Origin: Lichenostomus cassidix | Taxonomy: Eukaryota; Chordata; Aves; Passeriformes; Meliphagidae | Direction of reading: 5' to 3' | NCBI GenBank assembly: GCA_008360975.2 | Contig: CM039182.1 | Location: 86,707,405-86,771,404 of the forward strand | Length of the DNA stretch: 64,000 bases | In this document: positions 1 through 12,400 of the stretch, one piece after another | Layout: the number at the start of each line of letters is the position of its first letter | How positions within the stretch are numbered: the stretch's first letter is position 1 | Position numbers and translations under genes: made by a program | Notes under the pieces: model-generated | Seen by the model: only the letters and a program-made list of their open reading frames with translations | The model's database searches: none | Told to the model about the DNA's origin: nothing

Positions 1-680
1 CAGACAGTCTTAGATGTTTTGACAAACATGCAAAGAATCTGGTAGGATCAAAGTTCCAGACAACTATATTCCCTTATTCTCTTTACATCACATTCAATTG
101 CTGCCCCACTAATAAATAGCCAAGGTGAAAAGATCAAACTCTGCTCTAATTTTGATATTATGGCTAATTTATAATACTCTGCTTGAATGGAATTTCAGTG
201 AGGGAATGTAAAACATTTACAATAGTCAATTATCAATAGTAATTTTCATTTTCTTCATAAATTAATTTTCAACTTTCCAATAAGATTTCTAATGGATAGA
301 ATTAAATGGAACAGCACAAACTATTTAAATTGGTTTATAATATGGAGGTCCAATTTTCAAAAAAATGATGCCTTAAATTAGGTTTTTGAGTTCTTATTTC
401 AACAGCCAAATGGGCAGAGTGCCTTGGATATGTGGCATGCCCATAATACATGCAACTGAAAAAAGCATCTAATAGAGAACTATTAGATGCTTATTTCTGT
501 AAATGTTGCTTTAGCACTTAAGGATTAGGCTGCCACTTCTAAAAACTCTCAGTCCATAAGAAATTCCTGTAAAATATACTGCTTTTTCCAAATCATTACA
601 TTAAAAAATAAAAATAATCATGAAGTTAAAACAATTTATCTATAAAGCATTTAAAAATAATTAAAAGACAGCTGGTTTAC
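1..680 (-). other. PTPN3: Partial PTPN3 intron (PDZ)
   Basis: AT-rich intronic sequence downstream of the exon at 681-758; the next exon lies outside the window. The one structure seen is a perfect 13-bp inverted repeat at 463-492. Nothing else recognised. Confidence 0.85.
463..492. repeat. Perfect inverted repeat, 13-bp arms, 4-nt loop
   Basis: AAGCATCTAATAG at 463-475 is mirrored by CTATTAGATGCTT at 480-492 around AGAA. It lies about 190 nt downstream of a PTPN3 donor site in the direction of transcription and would form the same hairpin in the pre-mRNA. Confidence 0.9.
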
Positions 681-758
681 CTTTAGATTAAATCCAAACT
701 TCCCTTCTTCATCCGGTATGATACGCACCAAAAGTAAATCTCCCTCAATTAGGTCATT
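681..758 (-). CDS. PTPN3: PTPN3 exon: start of the PDZ domain
   Basis: 78 nt, 26 codons, phase 0 at both ends. The acceptor is ATTGCAG at 759-765 and the donor GTAAAC at 675-680. The peptide begins NDLIEGDLLLVRI and ends GKFGFNLK, matching about human residues 501-526. FGFNL is the PDZ carboxylate-binding loop, which takes the C-terminus of partner proteins. The rest of the PDZ domain would be encoded below position 1 and is not seen. Symmetric phase 0 means that skipping this exon would keep the frame but remove the ligand loop. Confidence 0.95.
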
Positions 759-1758
759 CTGCAATGAAATATAGAAAAAGAAAGCAAATTTTCTAATTTT
801 TAAAAGGAAATATCATCAAATTAGAATATTGTGTGTCCAAATTTAGATGTGCTGAACACAAATACTCTATGTAAATCCACCTTTCAAACAAGAAGAGGAT
901 ATGGTTGTACAAGATACCAATAGTAGAAACCTTTTAAATAGCAAAAATAGCAACACACATCTCAACAAATTCTCTGGTTACTCTGTTCTAACATCATTAA
1001 CTCTCATCTTAGCTTTCCCAACTGATAACTCCTATTAAACTTTCAACCTGCTGTCATTTAAAGCTTAGGGGTAACACATGAGTAGAACTGATTCTACTCT
1101 AAGAGCTGTGAAGTGACTATTTTTCCCCCAGTTTTTCTCCTTTAAATAGGTGTATTTTTATGCAACAGATCCACAAAGCAGAGGAATTAAAAGGTGTCAG
1201 CAGCTAATGGACATGTTGGAAATGACCTTATTTTTCTAACTAATTTTAATTAGTTGTTTTAATTAATTCTAAGTGCCCACTTCTAGCAAGAACCTCTCTG
1301 AAACAGGCTGGAGACAAGAAGAATGATCTACTACCATAACATTAGCAGGGAGCAGCTACTCTCCAGTTAGTTCAGAACTCAAAAGGATGATGTTTAGCCA
1401 TCCTTGAGAAGCCTGGGATGAAGCAGAGCTGTGTCTGCTATTCAGACTTAGAGCAACTTGAGTTAGCTGATCTTTCCCCTTGGAAGAAACAAGATTTGAT
1501 CATATAAGGATTTCTATTCCACTAGGAACTTCCCTGAAGCTTCTGGGACGCTGGACACTTCAGAAATCAGTGCACTTGGCAAGCTTGTCTATCACACAAC
1601 CTTGGATAAACATCAGTAGTAATACACAATCTTTTCTCATTACTGCATAAAATACACCCATCCTGAAATACAGCCACCACTTTTGTGCATTTGTAAACTA
1701 TAGCTCCAAGTTAAATTCACTCCTAGTTCTGACTTTAAAAGCACACAACTGGACATAC
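759..1758 (-). other. PTPN3: PTPN3 intron, 1.0 kb
   Basis: AT-rich, no repeat element recognised. A small inverted repeat (8-bp arms AACTAATT/AATTAGTT, 2-nt spacer) sits at 1238-1255. Nothing else seen. Confidence 0.85.
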
Positions 1759-1957
1759 CTTATCGCAGTAGTACTGACTGGAATCTTCCACAGAGCTACT
1801 TTTCGTAACATTGTCATATGTTTCTAAGAACTGTTTATCCACCCCTTCCAATGGGTAGGAGCCAGAAATGTTGCCAACTCCATTGGGAGAATGAGCCAAG
1901 GCTTTAGGTGAGAGACGGGTCAGAGAACTCCGCGTCGGACTGTTTCCCAACACATTC
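1759..1957 (-). CDS. PTPN3: PTPN3 exon: Ser-rich linker before the PDZ domain
   Basis: 199 nt: one base completing an Arg or Lys codon, then 66 codons, ending in phase 0. The acceptor is CTAAAG and the donor GTATGT at 1753-1758. The peptide starts NVLGNSPTRSSLTRLSPK and ends SSVEDSSQYYCDK. Only the end (GVD-Q-L, VTK, VED-SQYYCDK) aligns well with human residues of about 470-500; the first 40 residues are diverged and rich in Ser, Pro and Thr. The many S-P and R-x-x-S/T sites suggest a disordered, phosphorylated linker between FERM and PDZ (inference). Confidence 0.93.
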
Positions 1958-3871
1958 CTTTAGTTAAAAGGGATAAATATTACAGAGGTATTGTTAGCCA
2001 GATTTTTAAATTAAAAGAAAGTTAAAAAGAGCAAGTTTTAAGTGTTAAAAGAGCCAGCTTTACACTTAGATTTAACACCACTTCTTAATGGAAGTGCAGG
2101 GAAAGAGACTGGAGTGTGATCTAGGCCTAACATTTGATCAGTGGACAACCAGAAGAATGGATAAAAATTCTAGAATAGCAAAACCATTTTAAACAAAATA
2201 TTTGGATGTTAGCCGTGAAAGGCCCTGTTGCAGTGGTACAGGAATTATGAGCAACACATGGAGAGAGCTGAACCTCAAGGGAAAGGCACTTCAGTTGCCA
2301 ATTTGATCCATGAAAAAATCTTTTGCTGTGATTCCATTCTCATTCCTGCAAAGCACTTTTTTTTTAAAATTCCTCCCTCTTACAAGTGCCATCTCAACCT
2401 TAGCCCTGTGGGAGAATGCAGTTTACAGAAAAGCAAGTAAATTGTCAGAGAAATAGGAAATTAAATGACAATGAAAGCTTTAACAACAGTTAAAGTATGA
2501 TGGTATTCAGGTAGTTATAACCTCATGAAAGGACCCAGAATTAACTTAGGGTGCAGATCTGGCATTCAAGGACTTTGACATTCAATGACAACAAACGTCA
2601 GTAACTAAAATCCTCAAATCTGGGAATTAGCCAAGCTGTGTGATGGTGCTCCAGCACTTCACAAACACTCATTTAGCTTCATTCCCTCTTATGAAAAGGA
2701 TGACATGCAGACCCCTTATACAACCAACCCCCTTCTTTAATTGGACCAAACACCACACATACTAACTGCTCCATCCTTATAAATACGAGTGAAAATGTGA
2801 AATAATGTGAAAATATCTGTTTTGAAGAAAGCTCAGGTATAGCAACATCAAATTTTGACAGTGTTAGTTGCAGAAGTACATGCAAGTAAACCCTGGCATT
2901 AAAATTTGTAAATTCAAACCTTTACTTCTGCTTTGGTATTTGTCTACACATGAGCTTTTTTGAACCATTTCCAATAGCCATTTCTAGCTGTCAATGAAGA
3001 AGTAATTCTACACTACAAGGAGTGTAGCTTAGCATTTTAATGTCTAGGACTTACATTGCTGCAAACTTCGATACTGCCAACACTTATTTCTTGGCTTATG
3101 AAAATCTGATTGCAACAAATGCAAATGTCCTGAAAGATGCCATCAAACAAATGTATTCTTGCCACAATAGTTCTGACTTTCAGTTACACTATGTGTACTT
3201 GGCAATGAGGTGTTTTGTGCAACATTTGCACTATTTTCAGTTACTACAGAAAATCGTTTTTCAGTGTTTGGGAGACCTTAGTCAATTGGCACTTTCAATA
3301 ATTTCAGGATGCTTTGAAGTCGTGAACTATAATTACACTGTCAAAATTCTGGTTTTATCTGATAGCTTCCATGACTTTTCATGATTCCTATGAGGTCAAT
3401 GTTAAACAAGGAGGAACACTGTATATGTAAATACATCCTACTAAGTTTTTCAGAACATAGTAGTTCTAAAAAACCATTTCACTTACAAGTTGAAATTACA
3501 GACCATAATGATTTTTCAATGTAGAAAAGAAATCTAACAATACCAGAAAAGTATGATTATATATTTCAATGTTATCTGGCACTACATAAAGAGTCACCAC
3601 ATAAATCTACCAGGACTTTTGCATCATTAAACTTTTGCAACAGTTTCTAACCAACTTTTTTTGTTAATAGTGATGTCGATCTATCAGAACTTGCAACTGT
3701 CTAAACCTGACCCCAAAACTTAAATCTTTTTTCACAAACCTTTACAATCTTCATTGGTTATTACATTTGTGTCTTTTAGTAATACAAAACCACTACTTTG
3801 AAAAATCAGCTGACGTCATGTATTTTGTTATCCTAAAGCTAGAGATAGGAGAAAGTGTAAAGAAAACTCAC
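1958..3871 (-). other. PTPN3: PTPN3 intron, 1.9 kb
   Basis: Intron between the linker exon and the candidate microexon. Without the microexon this and the next intron form a single 13.7-kb intron. No transposon or RNA gene recognised; the open frame at 3040-3384 (+) has no coding character. Confidence 0.7.
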
Positions 3872-3895
3872 TTTGGTGATTCTTGTTCAGATGAC
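3872..3895 (-). CDS. PTPN3: Candidate 24-nt PTPN3 microexon
   Basis: On the minus strand a run of ten T plus ACCAG precedes 24 nt, which are followed by the strong donor GTGAGT (3866-3871). The phase fits exactly: the upstream exon (15680-15856) ends with two bases of a codon, this exon starts with G and ends with AA, and the next exon (1759-1957) starts with G. Inclusion adds RSSEQESPK-type residues with no stop and no frame change; skipping also keeps the frame. It could be constitutive or alternatively spliced. A chance match is possible for so short an element, but strong signals on both sides plus phase 2-2 make that unlikely. Confidence 0.65.
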
Positions 3896-6800
3896 CTGGT
3901 AAAAAAAAAACACAAACACAAAACCAACATTAAACGAACCTAAGTTAAATCTTCAAGAAAACAAGAACTAAACTCCAATTAAAAAAGAAAAAAAAACTGC
4001 ATGAAAGACAAAAGGTGTGCTCATAATAAATAAAAGAATACTTAAGCCTATAGTGAGTCTGAATCAGATAACTAGGGTGTTTATGAAACACTCAAGAAAA
4101 ATCCCAGGGCAGCTACAATCACTCACTTCCACTTTTGACACAAGCCCAGCTACAGGCAGCACACATCTGCTACTGCAACTCAAACTGTGCAGGAGTGTAG
4201 AGGCAATTATTTAGCCAGACACATTACATCATTTTAGAAAGTTTTAGGTGTGGATCACAATGACTACAGATGTCACCAACTGTATTTTGTAAAAAGTCAA
4301 AATGTGACAAGATCTTTATATTTAGGTAGCCAGAAATGAGCACAGGTGGCTTCAGAAGCGTGACATTTCCAAAGCTTATTCTCATGATGTGAGAGCAGAG
4401 AAGGTGTTGACAGAAAACTTTGAGACAAAGCATAATGAAAGAAGAAGTGGTTACACCAATGAGGACAATCTAGAGTGGAAGAGAAATTAAAATTTGCAGT
4501 ACATAGTATTTTCCAATGCATTCAATTAGCTTCATCAGAAATCACCTGAAACAGTGAGCTAAATGAAATGGCATCAATTAAAACAAGAGCTGTGACATTA
4601 AGACAAATTTTAAAGTATAAGTTACCAAAAAGGTGCTTGCAAACACAGTTTAAGGCAGATGGAATAGCTTTACAAACTCAATTAAGCAGTTACCAAACAT
4701 CCTGGAATGGTCTAAGTCCATGCTAGGAAAAATACAAATGTGAAGTAATTCCGTTTGAATGTAGAATTGCTGAGTTGCCAAGTTATAGGAAGCAATTCAT
4801 AGTATACAGTTAAATTTTCAACTCATGTTCTCAAAATCATCCTTAATACTAAGAATTATGCACTACATTTCATCAAAAGTACAGTAGAAATAGCACCCAT
4901 ATCAGTCTAGTTAAATTTCCTTGTATGTTATTTGACAATATGAAGAAATTCTTCCTCAAGAAGCAGAGATGGTGAAGCCTGATCCCTCAAGAATTTGTGG
5001 AGGTTTGAGTTCTGTGTATTTTTAATAATTTTAAAAGTTTAAACTTCTTCCCCTTTTATTGCACTCATACCTAACTTCTTACTCCACTGACATCCACCCC
5101 TACTCGCCCTCTAGTATCTCTGGTTCTGTTTGTCCACAATCCCCAGAGAATTTTTACCCCAAAAGTCTAAGCAGATCCTATGGGAATGTATACTCACTTG
5201 CTGCCTGACCAGCCCATATCTAAATGGAACAGTGAACTTATACTGTAATTGCTCAGCTTAAGTTTTTGTTTTTTTCCTGCCAAGTCACTGACTTTCACTA
5301 ATCTTATAAAACTTTGCATCTTCAAAAACTCATCTCCTACATTACATCTGATTGCTTTGTCCAAATATTCTCAAGTGGAAACAGAGGCAGAGGAGCAGTA
5401 CAATGACATAAGCCTTATTTCCTTAGGAAGCCATGCTATAAATACAGAAACATTGAATTTATTTTTGTTTAAGGTAATTGGTTTCCTTGTGAGGCAAAGA
5501 ATTGTACATGGTTTCTACATTTTGCCACAGGAGAGCTACAGGCTCTATTACCAGATTCTGTGCAGAATCACAATTGCCCTGAGTTAACCCTTTCAAGAGT
5601 CTTCATCAAAAACTTAAAGGTGTAGAATTGTGATGAAAATCAATGCAATGTCCTGATTTTAATATATTTCCTCCCCTCTTTCTTCCCAAGAGAAAAAGGC
5701 AGTTTGAGAAAGAAAAAAGTCCAACTTGGGCTTTTACTCATAAGCCTTCCATAAACTTACAGTAAATTTTTCATTATCTCAGTAACATCTCTGGAGACTT
5801 AAATGTGAGATATAAATTCTTAGTACTATTTGATGAAGCTTTATCTGTTAAATTATTTCACTTTAATTCAATGATATTAGCTCTAAAAGAGTTACTGAAA
5901 ATTCTGTAACCTTTTGAATTGGGAGGAAAGTTGACCAAATATTTGACTGAGAAAGTGACCAAATTCAGTGTTTAAAAGAATTCATCACAGACAGTGCAGC
6001 TGTGTCTTCCTAAAGTCTTTAGTGGGTCAGCATGCAAGAGCTGCAGAATTTTGCACTACAACACAGTTAAAAAGTATTTCTAGCATTTAATTACTCAGCA
6101 ATATGATAAAATACCTTAACCATGAATAACTAGGTGATATTTTTTGGCTACACAGTGTTACACAGTTTACTAAGCCATCTTCCTCATTTCACAACATACA
6201 AGGACTGTATTTTAAGTCAATGAAAAACAACACTCACCAGACCAGCCACTCAACTTTTTCATCAAGGAAGAGAGCCCTTCCTTGCAAGGAGATTAAGCTT
6301 TCCATTAGTACAGCAAATAAGCAAACACTTCAAAACTTCAGGTAATTTCTCTTCCTCACTTCACAATGTATCTAAAATCATGCCATTTCAATCTTGCACT
6401 CAGTATGTTATGATCTATTGATAATGACCTTTTAAATACAGGTCTTTGCCCTGAAAATCTAACTCTCCTCTTCTGTTAGAAGGACAGAATGGAAAGGTCT
6501 TAAGAAAAGACCACTCCTCCTCATTTGGTGTAACCCACCAGGGCATTCTGCTATTCTGAGAACTGAGGATGATAAACTACAGCAGAATAAAACCCCAAGA
6601 GAAAAGGGTCAACTGAAACAATAGCAGTGTTCCAAAACTCCCCCTATAAAAACAACTGAAGGAAACATCTGTAGGTTTTGCCCTTGTGCTGTTCTTGAAG
6701 TTCTTAAAGCTTCTTTTATTGTAACACCTGCAGGGGTGGGGAGACCAAGTGTGCCAGCACTTCCATTATCACCTCCTTTCTGAGGACTCACCATTCAAAT

Positions 6801-8899
6801 TGGGTTTTTTATTCATAAGCAAAATAAGAGGAAGATAGTTGCAGCAACACCTTTCTGCTGCCTTTTACAGAAATTTATACACAGAATATTTAGCATTTCT
6901 GTGAAGAGAATGACTACATAAGAAGGTGTCATAAATTTTTTGTGCTGCATAATTAAGAGAACCACTACAGAAAAACTTGAGAACTTCGTGGCATACACAA
7001 GCTTTTCAGTGATTATCTATAAATTCCAATAATTCACATTTGTAAGCTACTGCCATCACCATTAAAGGGATACTTGGTTACTCTGCATTGCCTCTATTGA
7101 CCGTATTCCAGTTTACTGACTTGCCATTAAATTTTCATGTATTTTGACACACAGCAATTGCTTGGATTGCTGCAAGGTTTGCCTTATCACATATTTGCAA
7201 TTCAACTTTGAGACTTTCCATTTGGATGCAAAATTATTGCTTTTTGAACTGGAAAAGAAAGTGTAGTGCATTTAAATAAGGATAAATATTTAAAAAGAAA
7301 AGTTTACATCGAAGCAAAACACACGCAGGTATTATTTTAATGTATATTTGGGTGGAAAAGCATGTAAAGCCTATTAGTAAAGTAGACTTAAAAATTTAAT
7401 TTGAAACTAATTTTAATTGAAACATTCTCAGATCCACTGCCTGAGAGTATTAGGGTATCTTCCTCAAGAAAGGCTGAAGTACACAAACAAGGACAATAGA
7501 ATTTTGTGAAATGCAACAGATTTTGTAAGAACAAAAATTATCATCTCTCTGTATGATTAAGAACTAAGGATAAATAACAGTTTAAAATATGGGTTTTTTA
7601 AAACTTATTTACAATTTTCTACCAAGAAAGTAGCTACCAAGACTTGGCTGGATACATCTGAAGAGTACTTTTATCAACAGTAAAACTTTAAAAATTTTGC
7701 TCACATGAAAAATCGTATTATAGTTAAACTAATGATGTGTTCCCATAGCATACTCACCAAAGCTCACTATGCAGCTACAGTTTATTGTCTATCAAATGCT
7801 AAGCTAAAAGAATTGAACAAATGCAGCATCCGTTCAGGAAATCTATTTTCAGTGGAATACCTTCACCAGATGATGCATCACACTCACACGAGGAACGTAT
7901 GTGCACTTCCAGAAATTCATAGCACAATGCAAGTGAATTTCCTTTTTCTATACTAGTTCATCATTTCATTTCCTTCCCCTCCAACTCTGGGGGTGTACAC
8001 ATTATTCTGTCTGTATCACTAGCAAAAGATAGTTTTACAATGTAAGTTAAAAGATGTTTATAGCTTTGCAAGCATTTCAGAGAAAAGTTTATGAAGTGAT
8101 ATATTGCATTTATAACAAGAAGAATTGTAGACTCAAAATAATTTAGGTTAGCATGTAACCTGAAAGGTCACTTAAACTCTTGTTCAAAGAACAGCCATCA
8201 AAGTTAGATGAGGGTGTTTAACTCCTTGTGTTTTGAGGTTCTAAGGATGGAAACAACCCCACCTTTCTGTTGATATACACAAAGGCTTAAATAACCAAAA
8301 TAGAATTTTTTTCACCCTCATTGTCTTTTGAGCATTTCCCTAGCTATAACTTGCATCCAACATCTCACGTTTTTGCTCTCCATCTCCAAGAAGAGCAGGC
8401 TCTATATTCCTGATAATCTTCTTTTGGTAGAGCAAGGCAACAATGTGACCAACCCCTCCTGGACTCCCCCAGCCTTCTGGCTCTACTCATGCATCATGTG
8501 CTTGCACCTGTGAATAACTCGCCAGATTTATCTCATCAATCAATGTATGACTCTAAATATAAAATCTGTGTCGTCTCGCCTGTCAGGAAGCTTTTCTTGC
8601 TGACTGTTACTATACCTTATCACTTAGACATACGTTTTACAATAATCTTCCTGGTGAAACAAAATTTCACAGCTAATCTTTTCTGTTAGGCCAGCGAATC
8701 TACCCTAAAAAAGTACCATAACACTTGCTCCTATGCCATCTGCTGTTCCAAACCAAACAGACATGTTTGGTTTATTTAATTACAAGGTGAACAGGAGAAA
8801 TTGAATACAATTCAGGTAGTAAAACCCTCCACACAGCTTATCAGGTTACTTTTCCAAGCCAATAAGCCAGTTATTTTTTCTCTTTGGCACCTTATATAC

Positions 8900-9471
8900 T
8901 GTGCTGGTTTTGGCTGAGGTAATTTTCTTCACTGTGTCAAGTAGAGGGCCCTATTTTGTACTTGTGCTGAACACAGGGTTGATAATCTAGAGATGTTTTT
9001 GTTATTGCTGAGCAGAGCTTACACAGAGCCAAGACCTTTCTGCTTTTTGTTCTGGCAAGGAAGTTGTGGGTGCTTGGGAGGCTGGGAGGAGACACGGCCA
9101 GGACAGGTGACCCCAACTGACAAAAGGGATATTCCAGACCATACAACATCATGTTCAGTATATAAAGCAGGGAGAAGGAGGGGACATTTGGAGTGATGGA
9201 GTTTGTCTTCCCAAGTAACCATTATGCATGATCAGGCCCTGCTCTCCTGGGGATGGCTGAACACCTGCCTTCCCATGGGAAACAGTGAATTCATTCCTTG
9301 TTTTGCTTTGCTTCTGTACATGGCTTTTGCTTTCCCTGTTTAACTATCTTTATCTCATCCTATGGAGTTTTCTAGCTTTTATAATTCTGAGTGTCTCCCT
9401 TATTTCATTGGTGGGGAAATGAGCGAGTGGCTGTGTGGTACTTGGTTGCTGGCTGGGGTTAAATCACTGCA
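8900..9471 (+). mobile_element. Solo LTR of an avian ERVL-type endogenous retrovirus
   Basis: A 572-bp block starts TGTGCTGGTTTTGGCTGAGG and ends in GGGGTTAAATCACTGCA, so it has TG...CA ends. Its order of segments (TTATTGCTGAGCAG-GCTTACACAGAG, CCCCAACTGAC-AAAGGGATATTCC, a TATA box, then TTTGTCTTCCCAAGTAACC) matches a common bird ERVL LTR as I recall it. No internal retroviral genes flank it, so it is a solo LTR. It lies opposite to PTPN3. I could not find a convincing target-site duplication. Confidence 0.85.
9159..9166 (+). promoter_or_regulatory. TATA box of the solo LTR
   Basis: TATATAAA followed by AGCAGGGAGAAGG, about 260 bp into the LTR, is at the expected place for the U3 promoter. 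It would drive transcription antisense to PTPN3 if still active; activity is not shown. Confidence 0.55.
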
Positions 9472-12400
9472 AATTTATATATTCTTGCCAACAAGTACCC
9501 TTCCCATTCAGAAAAGTGTGCTCAAAGACATGAAAAAACCTTTAAGAGGGCAAGCAACAGCTATATTAACACTTCCAACTATTTCACCTACAATATAAAA
9601 AACAATTTTAGAAGATTTTTAAAAGCAAAAGCCATTAAACCTGAATTTACAAGGTCAAAAATAAGCTCTTCTCCTCATATAAAGGGGAAACAGATCCTGT
9701 ACAGGCAACGTGACTAAGATTATCCTGAACTGCCAAAACAAATTACTGTTTGTTTCAGTAATCCTTTGCATGTAACACCTTCTTTTCTGAAAGAAACCCC
9801 AGCTTACTAACATTCAGTGAGGGGGCAAGTGTGGCTGTTGGCCACAACATGGGTCTCCCCACAAAGCCAGATGAAAACCTGAAATCCATGAACAGGGAAG
9901 AGTGGAGCACACTCTTCCTTTTTCGTACTGAATGGTAGAAAATTAGGCAGCTTCCCACATCCGGGTTCTTGGAGGTTAAGAGCATTTAACAGCTCAATGG
10001 TTTTCAGTTTTCATTTCTTGTCTTTTGTTTGTTTTCATTTCACATTGCCTGGTGAAGGGTGAACATCTGTATCACACCTCAGGCACTCAAAGATGCTTGA
10101 GAAAAAAGAAAGGAACAATGAAAACAAGGAAAAATTAAAGTTCAAAGCTCCGTAAATAGTACTTGGTTACATGGCTTTAAGTACCTTTTTCATAGAAGAC
10201 CTTGGTATTTTAAGTTCACCAAGTGCTTAAAAAGTGTATAACTGAAACCTTTGAAATGAAATTTTTAATTTACACCAAATACCTTAACATAAAGATACAA
10301 GCAAAATCATTACAGCTATTTAAATTTTCACTTATTTACTTGAGGGTAAAGGGCAGGCTAGTTTATTTCAGGGAGTTTTTTTTCTCTTCTTCTAACAGTT
10401 AATCTATAAAGAATCCTACACATTAGGTTACTTTTTTTTTTCTTTTTTAAATCTATCAACACGAAGAACCAGACCTTGCACTGGAGATGGCCAGTGCAGC
10501 CTTTCAAGAGAAAACCTAATGTCTGATAAAAGATCAAGCATGTCAGAGTATATGACTCCAAAACATAACTAGTTTACTGCCCCAGTTAAAACCAACTTAG
10601 ATTTGAATTAAAGATGTGCTTAAATCAAAGATGTTTTGGAATTTTCCAATTTGGTATTGAAACAATGTCACATACTTTAGTATGACTACTTCATTTTCAT
10701 TGTTCCTTTTCCCCTTACATGACACAGTAGCATACAGATCACAGTGGTGTCAGGGAAAGGCAAATCAGTAAGGAAAATTTGTTCCTCTGCATCCATGAGT
10801 CTTTCCTCATTGCAAATTTTTAAACTGTAGCAGTACCTTGATCAACACAGACTGCAACAGTGGTAATCTTCAAGCACTATACCAGGCTAAAAAAAGCAAA
10901 AATTGCAATGAAAAATAATTCCCTGCACAAGTCCATCGGCATGCCTGTAAAAATAACCAGCTGTGGCTTAAACCTGTTAGACTGAAAGAGAAGCATTTTT
11001 CTCAAAGACAACATCTTCCAACTCTATTGAGGCTACCTATCAGGATAGCAGAGGGTCAGGATGAGCTGATGCCAGGTATGACACAGCTTTGGAAAAACTT
11101 CCCAAATTAAAGCAGCTTTTCCACAGAGGTAACTTTAAAAATAATAAAGCCTCATAATATAACTTACTTTGTATCTTTAAGGAAAGCCAGTTTGTATTCA
11201 TAACTCTTTCCTAATGTATGTCTCAGGGTTTAAGGACATCTGAAGACATGTAACCTCACAGCAAAAGAAAGAAGTTTTCCACTTTGCTTAAGACAAGGAG
11301 TTTACAAGGTCAGTAGCAGCAGTGCTTCAATGAAGAGAGTGCAAATCTCTCAAAGAAAACATCTTCAGGGAAGCCAAGACTATGGAAAGCAAATTCTATC
11401 TGAAAAACAGTTATCAAACAAGTACACTTACTAATTAGTATGTTTCATCTCAATGCTTGTCTTGAATAATTTTTAGAACTAAATAATAATGGTACCATGT
11501 GCATACACATGTAGGGATGGTATAAACAGAGTGTCAGAGTGAGTATAACATGTAGTCAGAAGACAGACTGGGTTACCTGTTCTGAACTGGTGAGGCACAG
11601 CCGTAGGAAAGTGTTGTACAACAGGGAAAGCAACCTATGAGACTTGGGAAAGCCAAGTGTGGGCTCCATGTCTGTGTTAGTGCTAATTTTGCAGCGGCAG
11701 TAGCTCAGCTGAGATGCTCAGCAACAGGGCAACAAAGAGGAAGAAGAACTAACAGGGAATGCCTTCCTCACAAAGGCTGGAGAGACTGGGGCTAAACAAA
11801 AGTCCTCTTGAAGTCCCCTTCAGAACTGTCTTTTCTGACATGTTTTGTAAGCAGCTGTGATTTGAGACAGTTGGCTGAGATAGGCAAACCTACTCAGGCC
11901 CTGAACATGAAGTGCTAGCTAGTGTATGTTAATTTGGGATTAGAGTATTTTTTTTGTCTATAATACAGATGTAATAGACAGCTCCTTCTACAGACATGAA
12001 ACTGAGAGAAAAAAAATTGCTTCTTTTCACTCTGTCTAAGTCCCAAATGGCTCTTCAATGTGAAAGTACCTTAGATAATCTGGGTAGCTAACACAAGCTT
12101 TACCCTGGCTTTCTGTTGTTCACCTGTGTGCATCGTTTGCACTATTTTCCAACTCTCTTCTTTTATAGTCACAGCCTGTAGTACACACTTCACATATCAG
12201 CTAAAAAGCACAGTATTCACACAAAGCACATTTTTAAAACAATTATTGTGGCCTTAAGAGAAACAATATAAGAAATGACAAAATATTATTGACTCTCATC
12301 TGCAGCATGCTCATTTAAAGGATTTTAACAGCAAACATAGCTCTAGATGATGACATGTTGATACAGTACAGTATCTTCAAAGAAATTGAAGAAGAAATAT

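Noticed and set aside
5197..5218. Second possible microexon on the minus strand with donor GTGAGT and a CATTTAG acceptor
   Set aside because: It would be 22 nt, which breaks the PTPN3 frame, and it lacks a polypyrimidine tract.
9019..9222. Open frames on both strands near 9000-9220
   Set aside because: They lie within the solo LTR and show no retroviral gene motif.
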